Source: Strigamia acuminata (Eukaryota > Arthropoda > Chilopoda > Geophilomorpha > Linotaeniidae). From it: a DNA stretch of 64,000 bases. Below are positions 22,102 to 34,472 of this stretch, in pieces. The notes below the pieces were generated by a model, which worked only from the letters and a program-made list of their open reading frames with translations, did no database searches and was not told the DNA's origin. The stretch is taken from contig OX442319.1 in NCBI GenBank assembly GCA_949358305.1, positions 14,632,001 to 14,696,000 on the forward strand, given 5' to 3'. The translations under genes and the position numbers were made by a program. Position 1 is the stretch's first letter. The number at the start of each line of letters is the position of its first letter.

Positions 22102-22330
22102 GCATTGTGTCATGGCCAGTTTTTATACAGTGGATTCACACTGTCCTTCTACATGTTGAATAAGAAACATTTGATGAAAGATATAGTCAATAAATCCGGT
22201 TTTACAGGGTAAAATAGTGTTCAGGATTTGGGTTTAGAACTTAACCCACTGCCCTTCTGCAAAAGGATGATGAATAAGAAACTTTTGATGAAAGATACAG
22301 TTATTAAATCCGGATTTTGGCAATTCCCTC
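22102..22330 (+). pseudogene. Decayed fragments of a HECT ubiquitin ligase (ITCH/NEDD4 type)
   Basis: After an ATTTCAG acceptor the frame reads CHGQFLYSGFTLSFYMLNKK, then HLMKD. A partial direct duplicate at 22262-22325 reads KRMMNKKLLMKD. Together they match the HECT N-lobe segment HG.F...GF.LPFYK..LNKKLT.KD. The two pieces may come from duplication of one exon. Both are interrupted by stops. Subfamily assignment is uncertain. Confidence 0.55.
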
Positions 22331-22850
22331 GTTGTTTTTAATGCAATTTATACGCAGATTTGTTTGTAACCAAAGAATTAACCCCCAAAGTGGAGTACGA
22401 AAATCGGGTTTTCAATAATCCGCTTCTAAAAAATACGACACGTTTCCATCTGAGGAATTCAAGAGAATCGATTTTTTTATTTGAAATTGAATGCGCTAAA
22501 AACTAAATTGAATATTGGATATTGAATATTTTAGTTTGGAAAATGAATTTTTCGTCCGAAAAATAAAATTGCCCAAAAAAAACATCAATAAACGTACATT
22601 TTCTTTACAATTTAAAAACAAACATACAAACAAACACTCAAGCTTTTTTAAAAAAGAACAACGCCATTTCGGATACAATACAATCTTTTCACAAATAAAT
22701 TATTTGAATTTGAATTTAAATTATTTGAAATTCTGAAAAACAACATCCCAAAAATTGCAGTTTTGTAATAAATAAAAAACATAGTGATAACGGTATTTTG
22801 TTTCGTTTAAAAAAAATAGAAACACAACGGCGCCCAAAAGTTTCGGCTTT
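22331..22850. other. AT-rich spacer
   Basis: No gene seen. The phrase AAACAAACA.ACAAACACT.AAGCTTTTT with AAAGAACAACGCCATTT..GGAT recurs at about 23710-23770, a diverged duplicate of 60-100 bp. Confidence 0.3.
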
Positions 22851-23430
22851 TACCATATTTTACCAAATAAGAGCCGCTTTGAGCTGCGGCTTTAATTCGG
22901 GGGCGGTTTCAAATAGTGGCCAATATCGTACTACAGTCAAAGCTGCGTAGCCCGGACATAGAACGGGTCCCAGAAACTTGTCCAGTCTACGGAATGTCCG
23001 TTCTGTAGGGCGCGTACGCTCTCTCGTCCGGAAATCAATTTCCGCTACATTAAAAGAATCCAAAATAATGTAATTTTCTAATGAAAGAAACAGTAAAAAG
23101 AAGTTTAAACACTAAATATTAAATTAAAAATTAAAAATTAGTTTATTGTCAGGTTCATAAGGGTTTAAAACAGAAATTTGCGCTAAGGGGTAGTGCAAAT
23201 GCAAAGTACCCCTAAAATACGTAATGTCTACGTTTGTGAAGACGTGCACATTACGACATGCACATGGCGTAACGGTACCTTTAACGCAAATTTCTTTTTC
23301 TAACCCTTGTGAAACTGCAATAAATCAATTTTTTATTTCAATTTTAATATCAAGTCGTCTATCTCGGCCGCGGCTACTATCCGAGGGCGGCTACAATTCG
23401 AGGGCGACTCTTATTCGGTAAAATACGGTA
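22851..23430. mobile_element. About 580-bp nonautonomous DNA transposon with terminal inverted repeats
   Basis: The left end TACCATATTTTACCAAATAA is the inverted match of the right end, which on the other strand reads TACCGTATTTTACCGAATAA. Inside the ends are GC-richer subterminal repeats (GCGGCTTTAATTCGGGGGCG; CGAGGGCGGCTACAATTCGA). No transposase is seen. A fragment of the same family lies near 38020-38070. Superfamily not assigned. Confidence 0.6.
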
Positions 23431-24575
23431 TTTATTCTTTGCCACAGTGCTCTTTTAGTTCCCAAAAAGTGTCTTTTCTGTCGAAACAGTGCGTCCACAA
23501 AGTGCATATTCGGCATTTTCCGTACACGAAAGTGCACTTTCAGTGGCCCAAACTGTGTCTTGGGCATTTTCGGTTTCCAAAAGTTATGGCATACAAAGTG
23601 CACATTTAGTTCCCATTTATTCTTAAAAATAAACGAAACTTAAAACTGTTTTTTTTGGATTAAAAAATGGATGTTTTGCTCAAAAATGGACGTTTTGTTT
23701 AAAATTTTAAAACAAACATAAACAAACACTTAAGCTTTTTAAAGAAAGAACAACGCCATTTTGGATTGTCCAGATTGTGTTTAAAAAAAATACAATGAAT
23801 ACACAAATACACAAATACACAAACAAATTATTTCAATACATGAAATTCTGAATAACAATATCCAAAAAATTGCAGTTTTATAATGTATAAACTCTAATTA
23901 AATTTACACATTTCGCCAGCTATTACTTAATGACGCCAATGCATTGGGGCTCTTGACGCCGTTTCTTAAAACTGGTTTTTTGGGATTAAAAAACGGATGT
24001 TTTGCTCAAAAATGGACGTTTTTGGTTAAAAAATGACGTTTTTGATCCAAAATGGATGTTTCTGATAAGAAATGAAAATGGAAATGTTTTTATGGAAGAA
24101 TTGATGTTTTTGGTGGAGAAAATGATGTTTCTGATCAAAAAACGATTGCTTTTCGTCCAAAAAAAGACATTGATGATGAATGACAGTGATGAATTTCAAA
24201 ACAAAAGGTTGATTCAACCAGGAGATAAACTGCTTTTTTTGGGAATTTGTTTGCAACGTTGCGTATTAGCACCCAGTGCGTACGCTGTTGTGGACAAACT
24301 TGGCATAGTCTTTGTTGCTTGTTTCTACCGGGTGGCCCACATAAAACCGGCCCGACAATACAAGGAGGGTTACGAAGGGTGACTCCAAAAAATGCATACA
24401 CGCGCCAAATTAAATATACATTAATCATTAGCTGTGTAATGAACATTTCTAGTGCAGTTTTTTCCGCTCTTTCGTTTGAGGTTTAGTGTTTGACGATCCG
24501 AGCTTTCGTTCTCGGGGGAGCGTGTATTTTTTTGCCTTTGTTCGTTACAGTTGTGGGGTTGTTGTGGTTGTTGTA
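23431..24575. other. Spacer with degenerate repeats
   Basis: 23440-23610 holds imperfect copies of an AAAGTGCAC.TTT motif like that at 2035-2240. 23990-24170 contains a run of GGACGTTTT / GGATGTTTTTG.. phrases (about 22 bp, degenerate). No gene supported. Confidence 0.35.
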
Positions 24576-26840
24576 CAGTGGGGGGCAAAAGTAAGTTTCC
24601 AAAGGCATCATGTTGATTCTCCCGTCTGTATCTCGGGGAAAAAAGCGTGGAAAATTAATGAAATTTCAACTGGATGCTTGTACAACATCCTTCTTTATTC
24701 ACCTGAAATTTAATCAAAAACTGTCCATTAGTTTCTGAGAAAGAAATTTTTTTGTGAAGTGACATCAAAAAGTAAGGGCCCAAAGTAAGTTTCCAAACTT
24801 TGTTTAGCACAACAAACCTTACAACTATGTCTGCTAAGGCTTCCCCCCCTTCTCTAGCCTGTAGTATTGCTTTCATTCATTCAGTCATACTTTCGAGCAC
24901 TGAGGGGGATATTTTGCACCAATCTTCCAGAAATGCTTATTTCAACCATGGAACGTTTTTTCTAGAACTCGAAGAGGAACTATTTGTTCCAAATCAAGTA
25001 ATTATCTCATATATGTGCATTTGGATTAAGGATAAAACAACTGAGAAGGCCATTGTAGTTGTCTGTTTTTATTTTGGCGTGAAACACACTTGTGCCAATT
25101 TCGATGTATGTTTTCTGTTCTTGTCAAGATATCTTTCTAAAATGCTTCTGTTAACACAGAACACATTACAAAACCACTTCAGTTTAGCCCACAGTAAAAC
25201 ACTCTACATCAGTGTTGGTTGGGGATGAGAAACGTTTGAAATCTCCAATCCATCAATCGAATTTGCGCGAGTGTGTTTCACGCAAAACTAAAATCAGACA
25301 ACTTCAGTTGTGATATTTCAAATATATTTTTTGTTTCCTTCATAATTTTGTAAGTGAATATTGATACAATATTTATATTTATAAAAATTAAAAGATAAAA
25401 ATTACATAATTCTGTGAAGTTAATTAGTATACGTCGTACTAGTTAAAAATTGGCACAACCTAGTTCATTAAATCAAACACTAGCTGCATTTGAGTGTTTT
25501 AGGCGCTTTCACAAAGTCATGTTTAATATGTTTTGTTTGAAAACTAGGGTTTCTGAAAATCAGGACTTTTTGAAAAACCGGTATTTCGGTATTCAATGTT
25601 CAAGAAACTGGTAAACCGGTATTTTTCGATAATTAAGTAAAATAAAACAGCTAATGTAAAATACTTTTATCTTAATTGTAATGTTTTAATTGTAATTTTT
25701 TTTTTTTTTAAAATATTATTTTTAATGGGTTATAGAAGTTTGATGAATGTGATATCGTTTTGTTATCAGCTGTTGGTTTTATTAGTTGAAATTAAAAATT
25801 CTTTTTTTTTAAATTGATAAGATTTTTCAAGTTAAGAAATTCGATAAATTCTTATTTTTAAGTTAAAAAAAATCAGTAAATTCTCATTTGGAAGTTAAAA
25901 AATCCATACATTTTCATTTTTAAGTTAAAAAATCGAAAATTTTTATTTTTAAGTTAATAAATTGATAATTTTTTGTTTTAATGTGAAAAAAATCAATTAA
26001 TTCCTAATTTCTACGTATAGAAATCAATAAATTCCTAATTTTTACGTATAAAAATCAATAAATTCACATTTTTAACCTAAAAAATCATAACTTTGCATTT
26101 TAATGTTAAAAAAAAACCCATTCAACGTGCGTTAAAAATGTCACTATTGGAAAAAACTGGTCCCAATACCGAATTAAAGACGGTATTTGGTATTTGGTAA
26201 TTTCTTGACAAATACCGGTTTTTGATACCGGCATTTACCGGTAGAGAAAACAGACTAAGTTGGCCGCCATTTCTGAAGTTATTCATGCTGTTTAGTCTTA
26301 AATACTTTATGAGAGCGCCGAGAGTTTTTTTTTTTTTTTTTTTTTTTTAACATTACAAGACAAAAATAAACACTTGAAACGTGACTTCTTATCTTTTAGA
26401 GGCTTTTGCAGTTGTTTTATCCTTAATCCAATTGAACATGTATGAGATAATTTCTTGATTTGGAACAAATAGTTCGAGAAAAAACGTTTCATAGTTGAAA
26501 TCTGAAATTTTTGAAGATGGGTGCAAAATATCTCCATCAGTGCTACTGAAATTGCTAGAAAGTATGGCGGAATGATTGAAAGCAATACTACAGGCTAAAG
26601 GAGGGCCGACAAAGCCTTAGCAGACATTGTTGTAAGGTTTCTCGATGCCAAACACAGTTTGAAAACTTACTTTTGCTCCTTACTTTTTGATGTCACTTCA
26701 CAAAGAAATTTTTTTCTCAGAAACTAATGGATAGATTTTGATAGAATTTTAGGTGAAAAATTTTAGGATGTTGTACAAGCATCCAGTTGAAATTTCATTA
26801 ATTTTCGTTCTCGAGATATTTTCATTTGGCCTCAATTTTG
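24576..26840. mobile_element. Palindromic Tc1/mariner-like remnant
   Basis: The left end CAGTGGGGGGCAAAAGTAAG follows a TA, as in Tc1/mariner elements. The left arm (about 24650-24930) and right arm (about 26490-26810) are inverted copies of each other, both carrying the transposase 3' end and terminal repeat. The right arm still reads LNPIEHV, then a stop, then DNFLIW (about 26416-26460), the C-terminal NPIE motif of Tc1 transposases, and the left arm reads AILQAREGG on the minus strand. Between the arms is AT-rich DNA with another inverted pair (CCGGTATTTCGGTATTCA near 25580 against 26165-26245). This looks like a fold-back derivative, not an active element. Confidence 0.65.
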
Positions 26841-26897
26841 GTCCGAATTTTCCATGTATATTTATTTTTGTGCGTGTATGCATTTTTTTTGTTGTGG

Positions 26898-29800
26898 TTA
26901 TTGCTCTTGCAGTGCAGCATCGCCGACTGCTGGCACCTGTTGCTGCTGCTCTACCAGTGCAGCTCTGGGCGTGACTGACTGCTCCCAAAAGTCGCTGGCT
27001 TCGATGACAGTCAATCTCCGGCCCAGCGCTCCTGCCGAGCCGTTCAATTCTTCGGCTGGCAGCGGAAAATTTGAGCAGACAATCACTGGCACTTTCAAAT
27101 GAATTTTGACACCGTCGCAATTCTTAGTGGACACAGTCACCCACCCGCCCTCCAGCAGTCGCAGCATGCTTTCGCGGACATGGCGCTCGCTGAGCCCGTC
27201 TCTCGGGGCGTCTGGAATGTACACTGCCGTGTGGTGATTTCCGAGGCCGCTGAATGCGAAACGGCCTTCTGCCAGGCACGGGTTGAAAGCTGTGACGGTG
27301 AGGGGACAAAACATTTCCGTAAGTCGGGTCTTTCCGACGCCCGGCGCACCATAGAGGTAGAGGTTTTTTAGCTGCGGATTTGGGTCCAGCGGATCTATGT
27401 TCCTCAGGAAAGACAGCAAACGGTCCACCCACGTGCCTGGCGTCACTTCGAATCCAGCCAGCAGTCGGGCTTGCTCTGCCAGAAGGTGTTGCCTTGCCTC
27501 TTCGTCGTTGTGTTTCCGCTCGAGCGAGGTGTGGACGAGTCGCAAACTGCCCAGCTCCTTTCTCCGTTTGAACGCAAACGGATCGGTCGCCAAATCCAAT
27601 TCCCGGCCGTGCATTTCTTTGGCCCACTGACGTGTTTGGAAAAATTCATTCGTCATAGAGAGGGGCACATTGAGGGTCAAAGGTGCCAAATCCTGTTTCG
27701 TCACGTAGGCGATCGTGCTGCCTCTCCGTTGCGATCCGATCGTCTGGATATTAATCGCCGGTTGGCGTACGTCAGGAAACAGGATTGGACGCAAGTGTCG
27801 TCGCAATTGCACAAAGTCCGTGCGTTGTTGCAGACGGACATACACGTGCAAGTGAAATGGATGGGGGTGCTCGCGTGCTGCAACCTCGTTGTGCACCTCC
27901 CTGGCGACAATCAGTTCTTGGCAAATCGGCCTAATCGCATCAAACACTTCTTGTCTTGTCTTGCAGCAGTGGGGCAAAGTTATTAGGAACAGCTCGGACT
28001 GGGGAGGACGTCGTGGCTCTCGCAGTTCTTGCTGCGGCTGTGCAGGCTGCTGTGGTTCTCGCAGTCCTTGCCGGGGCTGTGGTGCGACGGGTTGGACGGG
28101 TATGTCCAATCGTGGCTCAGCCAAGTGTTGTGGCAGGGCCTGCGGTAGAAAAACATGCATTTGAGTTTGTTTTGTTTGGTTTTTGTGTCAATTTATGCAT
28201 TTGCACCTGCAATTCGGCAGCCGGCAGAACAATGCGGCGTGGGTGTGCGATACGACGTAGTGGGCGGACAGGATGGTTGGGTGCAATGAGACGAGGTTGG
28301 GTCATGACTTGCATCACAGGTTGCATCTGAGCGATCCGGTGTGGCTCCGCAATCGGGTGTGGTTGTGCAATTGGGTGATGTTCCAGAGGTGGGCCAAAAG
28401 CTGGAGAAGGTGCAGCAACCTACAACAACATTATAACATTATTTATTTGTTGTTTATGTAATTTGTCGACCCCGGATATTTATGCAAAATGAAATTCGTT
28501 TTTTGCGCATAAAGTATGCACCAAAAATTCCATTTTACACCAAACAAAAACACCAATATGCGAAAAAAAAAAATTTATTCGAGTGTTAAATAACACTTAA
28601 TGCCATTTCAAAGTGTTCTTGATGTAAATTAATTGTAATTAGTAATCACAATTCAATTTTTCTATTTTTTTTAATTGTTTGTTTGTGTTTTTGTTAAAAA
28701 TTTTCCCAGACACTAATTAAGTGACTTTCCCTGGGGTTTGTTTTTTGGCGGAATTTTCATGCGTTTTACAAATATAATATCCAAGTTAAACCAAAAAAAA
28801 TATTAAAAGTAAAAACATCATATGCGGTAAATTGCTAATTTGTGATGCAGTGGAGCATCTAGTGTGATAACGTAAAACGTGTGTTTTGGGTTAAACGGTG
28901 TTAAATTGTGTAAAAATAGTCTATATAGAAATCATTTGATATCAAGTTTAATCGGCGTAAAAACACGGAAAAATGATTAAAATCGAAAAAATTGAAATAT
29001 CGATTTTTTAAAAAGATTTATTCAACCGAAACTTTCAGCTTGATTAGAGTTACAAGAAAAATTGCGTTTTTTACGAGAACAATTTGGTTTTTGACGAGAA
29101 AAATTGGGATTTTTTCGCCAAAAGTTGGTATTTTTACGAGAAAAATTCGGATTTTTCCTCGAAAAATTATTTTGTCATGTTTTGGAGCATTCTCACACTG
29201 TTTGAACCCGACATAGCACGATTTTACACTGTGTGAACTTGGTGTATCACGATTTTACACTGTTTGAACTTGGTACAGCACGATTTTACACTCGAGAGCG
29301 CCATCCGCACCTGCTGTTCGACGGCCGGCTGAGCGATCGGGTGTGGCTGAGCAATCGGGTTAGGCTGTGCAATCGGGTGTGGTTGTGCAATCTGGTCTGC
29401 AACAAGACGAAGTCGACGAATCCCATGTTGGGGTGGGTCAGCTATGACTCGAATAGGGCGAGCATTATGTCCCACAGGTTGGCCGGTAGCTGTAGATGGT
29501 GTAGCAACCTACAAAAAGGAGTTTGTTTTGTTTAGCAATATTTTATTTAATAACATCAACAAACAGGCATGTTTTGAAAACATCATTTATTTGTTATTTA
29601 TCTATTTACTAGACCCCGGATATTAATGCAAGATTAAATTCGTTTTCTTCGCCTAAAGTATGCACCAAAGAATACATTTTATGTAAACTAAAAACATGCA
29701 AAATAAAAAACATTATTCCAGTGAAAACAGGTGTTAAAAAACAACTTCATGCCATTTCTAAGTGTCCTTGTTGTAAATTAATTGTAATTAGTGATTACAA

Positions 29801-32800
29801 TTCCATTTTTCTGTTTTCTTTATTTGTTTTTTTCTTTCAACTTTTTCCAGACACTAATTTAGTGACTTTCCCCGGATATTTATGCAAAATGAAATTCGTT
29901 TTTGGCGCATAAAGTATGCACCAAAAATTCCATTTTACACCAAACAAAAACACCAATATGCGAAATAAAAAAATTTATTCGAGTGTTAAATAACACTTAA
30001 TGCCATTTCAAAGTGTTCTTGATGTAAATTAATTGTAATTAGTAATCACAATTCAATTTTTCTATTTTTTTTAATTGTTTGTTTGTGTTTTTGTTAAAAA
30101 TTTTTCCAGACACTAATTTAGTGACTTCCCCTGGTGTCTGTTTTTGGCGGAATCCTCAGTTTTCTGGACGCAAGCATACGTCCACGATACGTGTCTTTAA
30201 AAAAAACAAAAATTGATACACACACGTTTCCGGAAAAATGGCGATTTATGCATTTGTTACCGTTTTTTTTACCGAAATATGCAATTTAAACCAATTTTGG
30301 TTTTTCATTCAATATAAACATATTCTATGGGTCCAGGGTCTAGTAACTAGTAATGCGCTTTATACCAGTTCGACGGCGGGCTGAACAATCCGGTGTGTCT
30401 GCGCAATGTGGTGTGGCTGAGCCATGGAGTTTGACGGGCCGGCTAGTGAAACGAGATGAGGTCGACGAATCCCACGTTGGGGTGGGGCAACCATGTCTCG
30501 GACGTGGCTAGTAGCTGGAGGTGTTGCAATCTACAAAGAGGAGTTTAAAATCATTTGTAATGTGTGGACCCCGGATATTTATGGGAAATAAAATTTGTTT
30601 TATGCGCAGAAAATATGCACCAAAAATTCCGTTTCATGCAAAATAAAAATAGAAATATGCAAAACAAAAGAAATTTATTTGAGTGAAAACAGATGTTAAA
30701 TAACAACTTAATGTTATTTCTGTGTGTTCTTGATGTGAATGAATTATAATTAGTAATTACAATCCATTTTTTTCTATTTTTCTGTTTGTTCATTTGTCTT
30801 TGGTTTTGTTTTTTAAAACTTTTCCCAGACACTAATTAAGTGACTTTCCCTGGGGTTTGTTTTTTGGCGGAATTTTCATGCGTTTTACAAATATAATATC
30901 CAAGTTAAACCAAAAAAAATATTAAAAGTAAAAACATCATATGCGGTAAATTGCTAATTTGTGATGCAGTGGAGCATCTAGTGTGATAACGTAAAACGTG
31001 TGTTTTGGGTTAAACGGTGTTAAATCGTGTAAAAATAGTCTATATAGAAATCATTTGATATCAAGTTTAATCGGCGTAAAAACACGGAAAAATGATTAAA
31101 ATCGAAAAAATTGAAATATCGATTTTTTAAAAAGATTTATTCAACCGAAACTTTCAGCTTGATTAGAGTTACAAGAAAAATTGCGTTTTTTACGAGAACA
31201 ATTTGGTTTTTGACGAGAAAAATTGGGATTTTTTCGCCAAAAGTTGGTATTTTTACGAGAAAAATTCGGATTTTTCCTCGAAAAATTATTTTGTCATGTT
31301 TTGGAGCATTCTCACACTGTTTGAACCCGACATAGCACGATTTTACACTGTGTGAACTTGGTGTATCACGATTTTACACTGTTTGAACTTGGTACAGCAC
31401 GATTTTACACTCGAGAGCGCCATCCGCACCTGCTGTTCGACGGCCGGCTGAGCGATCGGGTGTGGCTGAGCAATCGGGTTAGGCTGTGCAATCGGGTGTG
31501 GTTGTGCAATCTGGTCTGCAACAAGACGAAGTCGACGAATCCCATGTTGGGGTGGGTCAGCTATGACTCGAATAGGGCGAGCATTATGTCCCACAGGTTG
31601 GCCGGTAGCTGTAGATGGTGTAGCAACCTACAAAAAGGAGTTTGTTTTGTTTAGCAATATTTTATTTAATAACATCAACAAACAGGCATGTTTTGAAAAC
31701 ATCATTTATTTGTTATTTATCTATTTACTAGACCCCGGATATTAATGCAAGATTAAATTCGTTTTCTTCGCCTAAAGTATGCACCAAAGAATACATTTTA
31801 TGTAAACTAAAAACATGCAAAATAAAAAACATTATTCCAGTGAAAACAGGTGTTAAAAAACAACTTCATGCCATTTCTAAGTGTCCTTGTTGTAAATTAA
31901 TTGTAATTAGTGATTACAATTCCATTTTTCTGTTTTCTTTATTTGTTTTTTTCTTTCAACTTTTTCCAGACACTAATTTAGTGACTTTCCCCGGATATTT
32001 ATGCAAAATGAAATTCGTTTTTGGCGCATAAAGTATGCACCAAAAATTCCATTTTACACCAAACAAAAACACCAATATGCGAAATAAAAAAATTTATTCG
32101 AGTGTTAAATAACACTTAATGCCATTTCAAAGTGTTCTTGATGTAAATTAATTGTAATTAGTAATCACAATTCAATTTTTCTATTTTTTTTAATTGTTTG
32201 TTTGTGTTTTTGTTAAAAATTTTTCCAGACACTAATTTAGTGACTTCCCCTGGTGTCTGTTTTTGGCGGAATCCTCAGTTTTCTGGACGCAAGCATACGT
32301 CCACGATACGTGTCTTTAAAAAAAACAAAAATTGATACACACACGTTTCCGGAAAAATGGCGATTTATGCATTTGTTACCGTTTTTTTTACCGAAATATG
32401 CAATTTAAACCAATTTTGGTTTTTCATTCAATATAAACATATTCTATGGGTCCAGGGTCTAGTAACTAGTAATGCGCTTTATACCAGTTCGACGGCGGGC
32501 TGAACAATCCGGTGTGTCTGCGCAATGTGGTGTGGCTGAGCCATGGAGTTTGACGGGCCGGCTAGTGAAACGAGATGAGGTCGACGAATCCCACGTTGGG
32601 GTGGGGCAACCATGTCTCGGACGTGGCTAGTAGCTGGAGGTGTTGCAATCTACAAAGAGGAGTTTAAAATCATTTGTAATGTGTGGACCCCGGATATTTA
32701 TGGGAAATAAAATTTGTTTTATGCGCAGAAAATATGCACCAAAAATTCCGTTTCATGCAAAATAAAAATAGAAATATGCAAAACAAAAGAAATTTATTTG

Positions 32801-34472
32801 AGTGAAAACAGATGTTAAATAACAACTTAATGTTATTTCTGTGTGTTCTTGATGTGAATGAATTATAATTAGTAATTACAATCCATTTTTTTCTATTTTT
32901 CTGTTTGTTCATTTGTCTTTGGTTTTGTTTTTTAAAACTTTTCCCAGACACTAATTAAGTGACTTTCCCTGGGGTTTGTTTTTTGGCGGAATTTTCATGC
33001 GTTTTACAAATATAATATCCAAGTTAAACCAAAAAAAATATTAAAAGTAAAAACATCATATGCGGTAAATTGCTAATTTGTGATGCAGTGGAGCATCTAG
33101 TGTGATAACGTAAAACGTGTGTTTTGGGTTAAACGGTGTTAAATCGTGTAAAAATAGTCTATATAGAAATCATTTGATATCAAGTTTAATCGGCGTAAAA
33201 ACACGGAAAAATGATTAAAATCGAAAAAATTGAAATATCGATTTTTTAAAAAGATTTATTCAACCGAAACTTTCAGCTTGATTAGAGTTACAAGAAAAAT
33301 TGCGTTTTTTACGAGAACAATTTGGTTTTTGACGAGAAAAATTGGGATTTTTTCGCCAAAAGTTGGTATTTTTACGAGAAAAATTCGGATTTTTCCTCGA
33401 AAAATTATTTTGTCATGTTTTGGAGCATTCTCACACTGTTTGAACCCGACATAGCACGATTTTACACTGTGTGAACTTGGTGTATCACGATTTTACACTG
33501 TTTGAACTTGGTACAGCACGATTTTACACTCGAGAGCGCCATCCGCACCTGCTGTTCGACGGCTGGCTGAGCGATCGGGTGTGGCTGAGCAATCGGGTTA
33601 GGCTGTGCAATCGGGTGTGGTTGTGCAATCTGGTCTGCAACAAGACGAAGTCGACGAATCCCATGTTGGGGTGGGTCAGCTATGACTCGAATAGGGCGAG
33701 CATTATGTCCCACAGGTTGGCCGGTAGCTGTAGATGGTGTAGCAACCTACAAAAAGGAGTTTGTTTTGTTTAGCAATATTTCATTTAATAACATCAACAA
33801 ACAGGCATGTTTGGAAAACATCATTTATTTGTTATTTATCTATTTACTAGACCCCGGATATTAATGCAAGATTAAATTCGTTTTCTTCGCCTAAAGTATG
33901 CACCAAAGAATACATTTTATGTAAACTAAAAACATGCAAAATAAAAAACATTATTCCAGTGAAAACAGGTGTTAAAAAACAACTTCATGCCATTTCTAAG
34001 TGTCCTTGTTGTAAATTAATTGTAATTAGTGATTACAATTCCATTTTTCTGTTTTCTTTATTTGTTTTTTTCTTTCAACTTTTTCCAGACACTAATTTAG
34101 TGACTTTCCCTGGTGTCTGTTTTGGGCAAAATCCTCAGTTTACCGAACGCAAGCATACGTTCACGATACTTGTCCTTTAAAAAAGACAGAAATTGTTACG
34201 TGTCGTTCCAAAAAGTCACAAATCGCATTTTTTCCCCGGTAAAATGGCGATCCATGCGTTTGTTTTCCGTTTTGGCCGAAATATGCAATTTCAGCCAATT
34301 TTGGCTTTTTGTTCTGTATAAATAGGTTCTATGCTTTGTTCTATGTTCATTTATGCATTTATCCAGGGTCTAGTAATTAGTAAAGTAAATTTGGTGAATT
34401 TATTGAGTACTGGCTGAGTTGGTCGAGGTAGGATACGTCTGTAATGCGTATTGGGGCATCTGCGTTGTTCAT
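26898..34472 (-). CDS. Rep: HUH endonuclease + SF3 helicase replication initiator, spliced (copy 1)
   Basis: Exons in transcript order are 34437-34472 (candidate start, ATG at 34472), 33549-33746, 32485-32649, 31430-31627, 30366-30530, 29311-29508, 28207-28419 and 26898-28139. From the second exon on, all lengths are multiples of 3, all introns are phase 0 with GT..AG, and no stop interrupts, giving about 804 residues. The last exon (413 codons) holds the enzyme. Motif I is ELFLITLP, motif II is HLH, and motif III is YVTK with the nicking tyrosine. The SF3 helicase follows with Walker A GAPGVGKT, Walker B near VYIPDAP, and motif C PVIVCSN, then a possible arginine finger in LGRRL. This is the architecture of CRESS-DNA virus Reps; motif I is closest in look to geminivirus-like Reps. 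The N-terminal half is Pro/Gln/His-rich. Predicted role: nicking the origin and unwinding for rolling-circle replication of the element. The first exon is uncertain; its donor is weak (GTATCC). Confidence 0.85.
28708..34110 (-). repeat. 2,119-bp tandem repeat, 2.5 copies, amplifying Rep exons
   Basis: The same sequence recurs at 28708, 30827 and 32946; the third copy breaks off near 34110 where the sequence becomes a related variant. Each full unit contains two Rep exons, of 198 nt (IAQPHPIAQPNPIAQ peptide) and 165 nt (MAQPHHIAQTHRIVQ peptide), both in phase 0, so unit gain lengthens the protein by 121 residues without a frameshift. Copies differ by single bases only (for example GGCTGG for GGCCGG near 33563). 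Introns contain nested copies of a dispersed repeat that starts CTAGACCCCGGATA and ends TCCAGGGTCTAG (29606-30346). Confidence 0.92.

Noticed and set aside
27124-27986. Long overlapping frames inside the Rep exon on both strands
   Set aside because: Shadows of the GC-rich Rep coding exon; only the minus frame carries the HUH and SF3 motifs.
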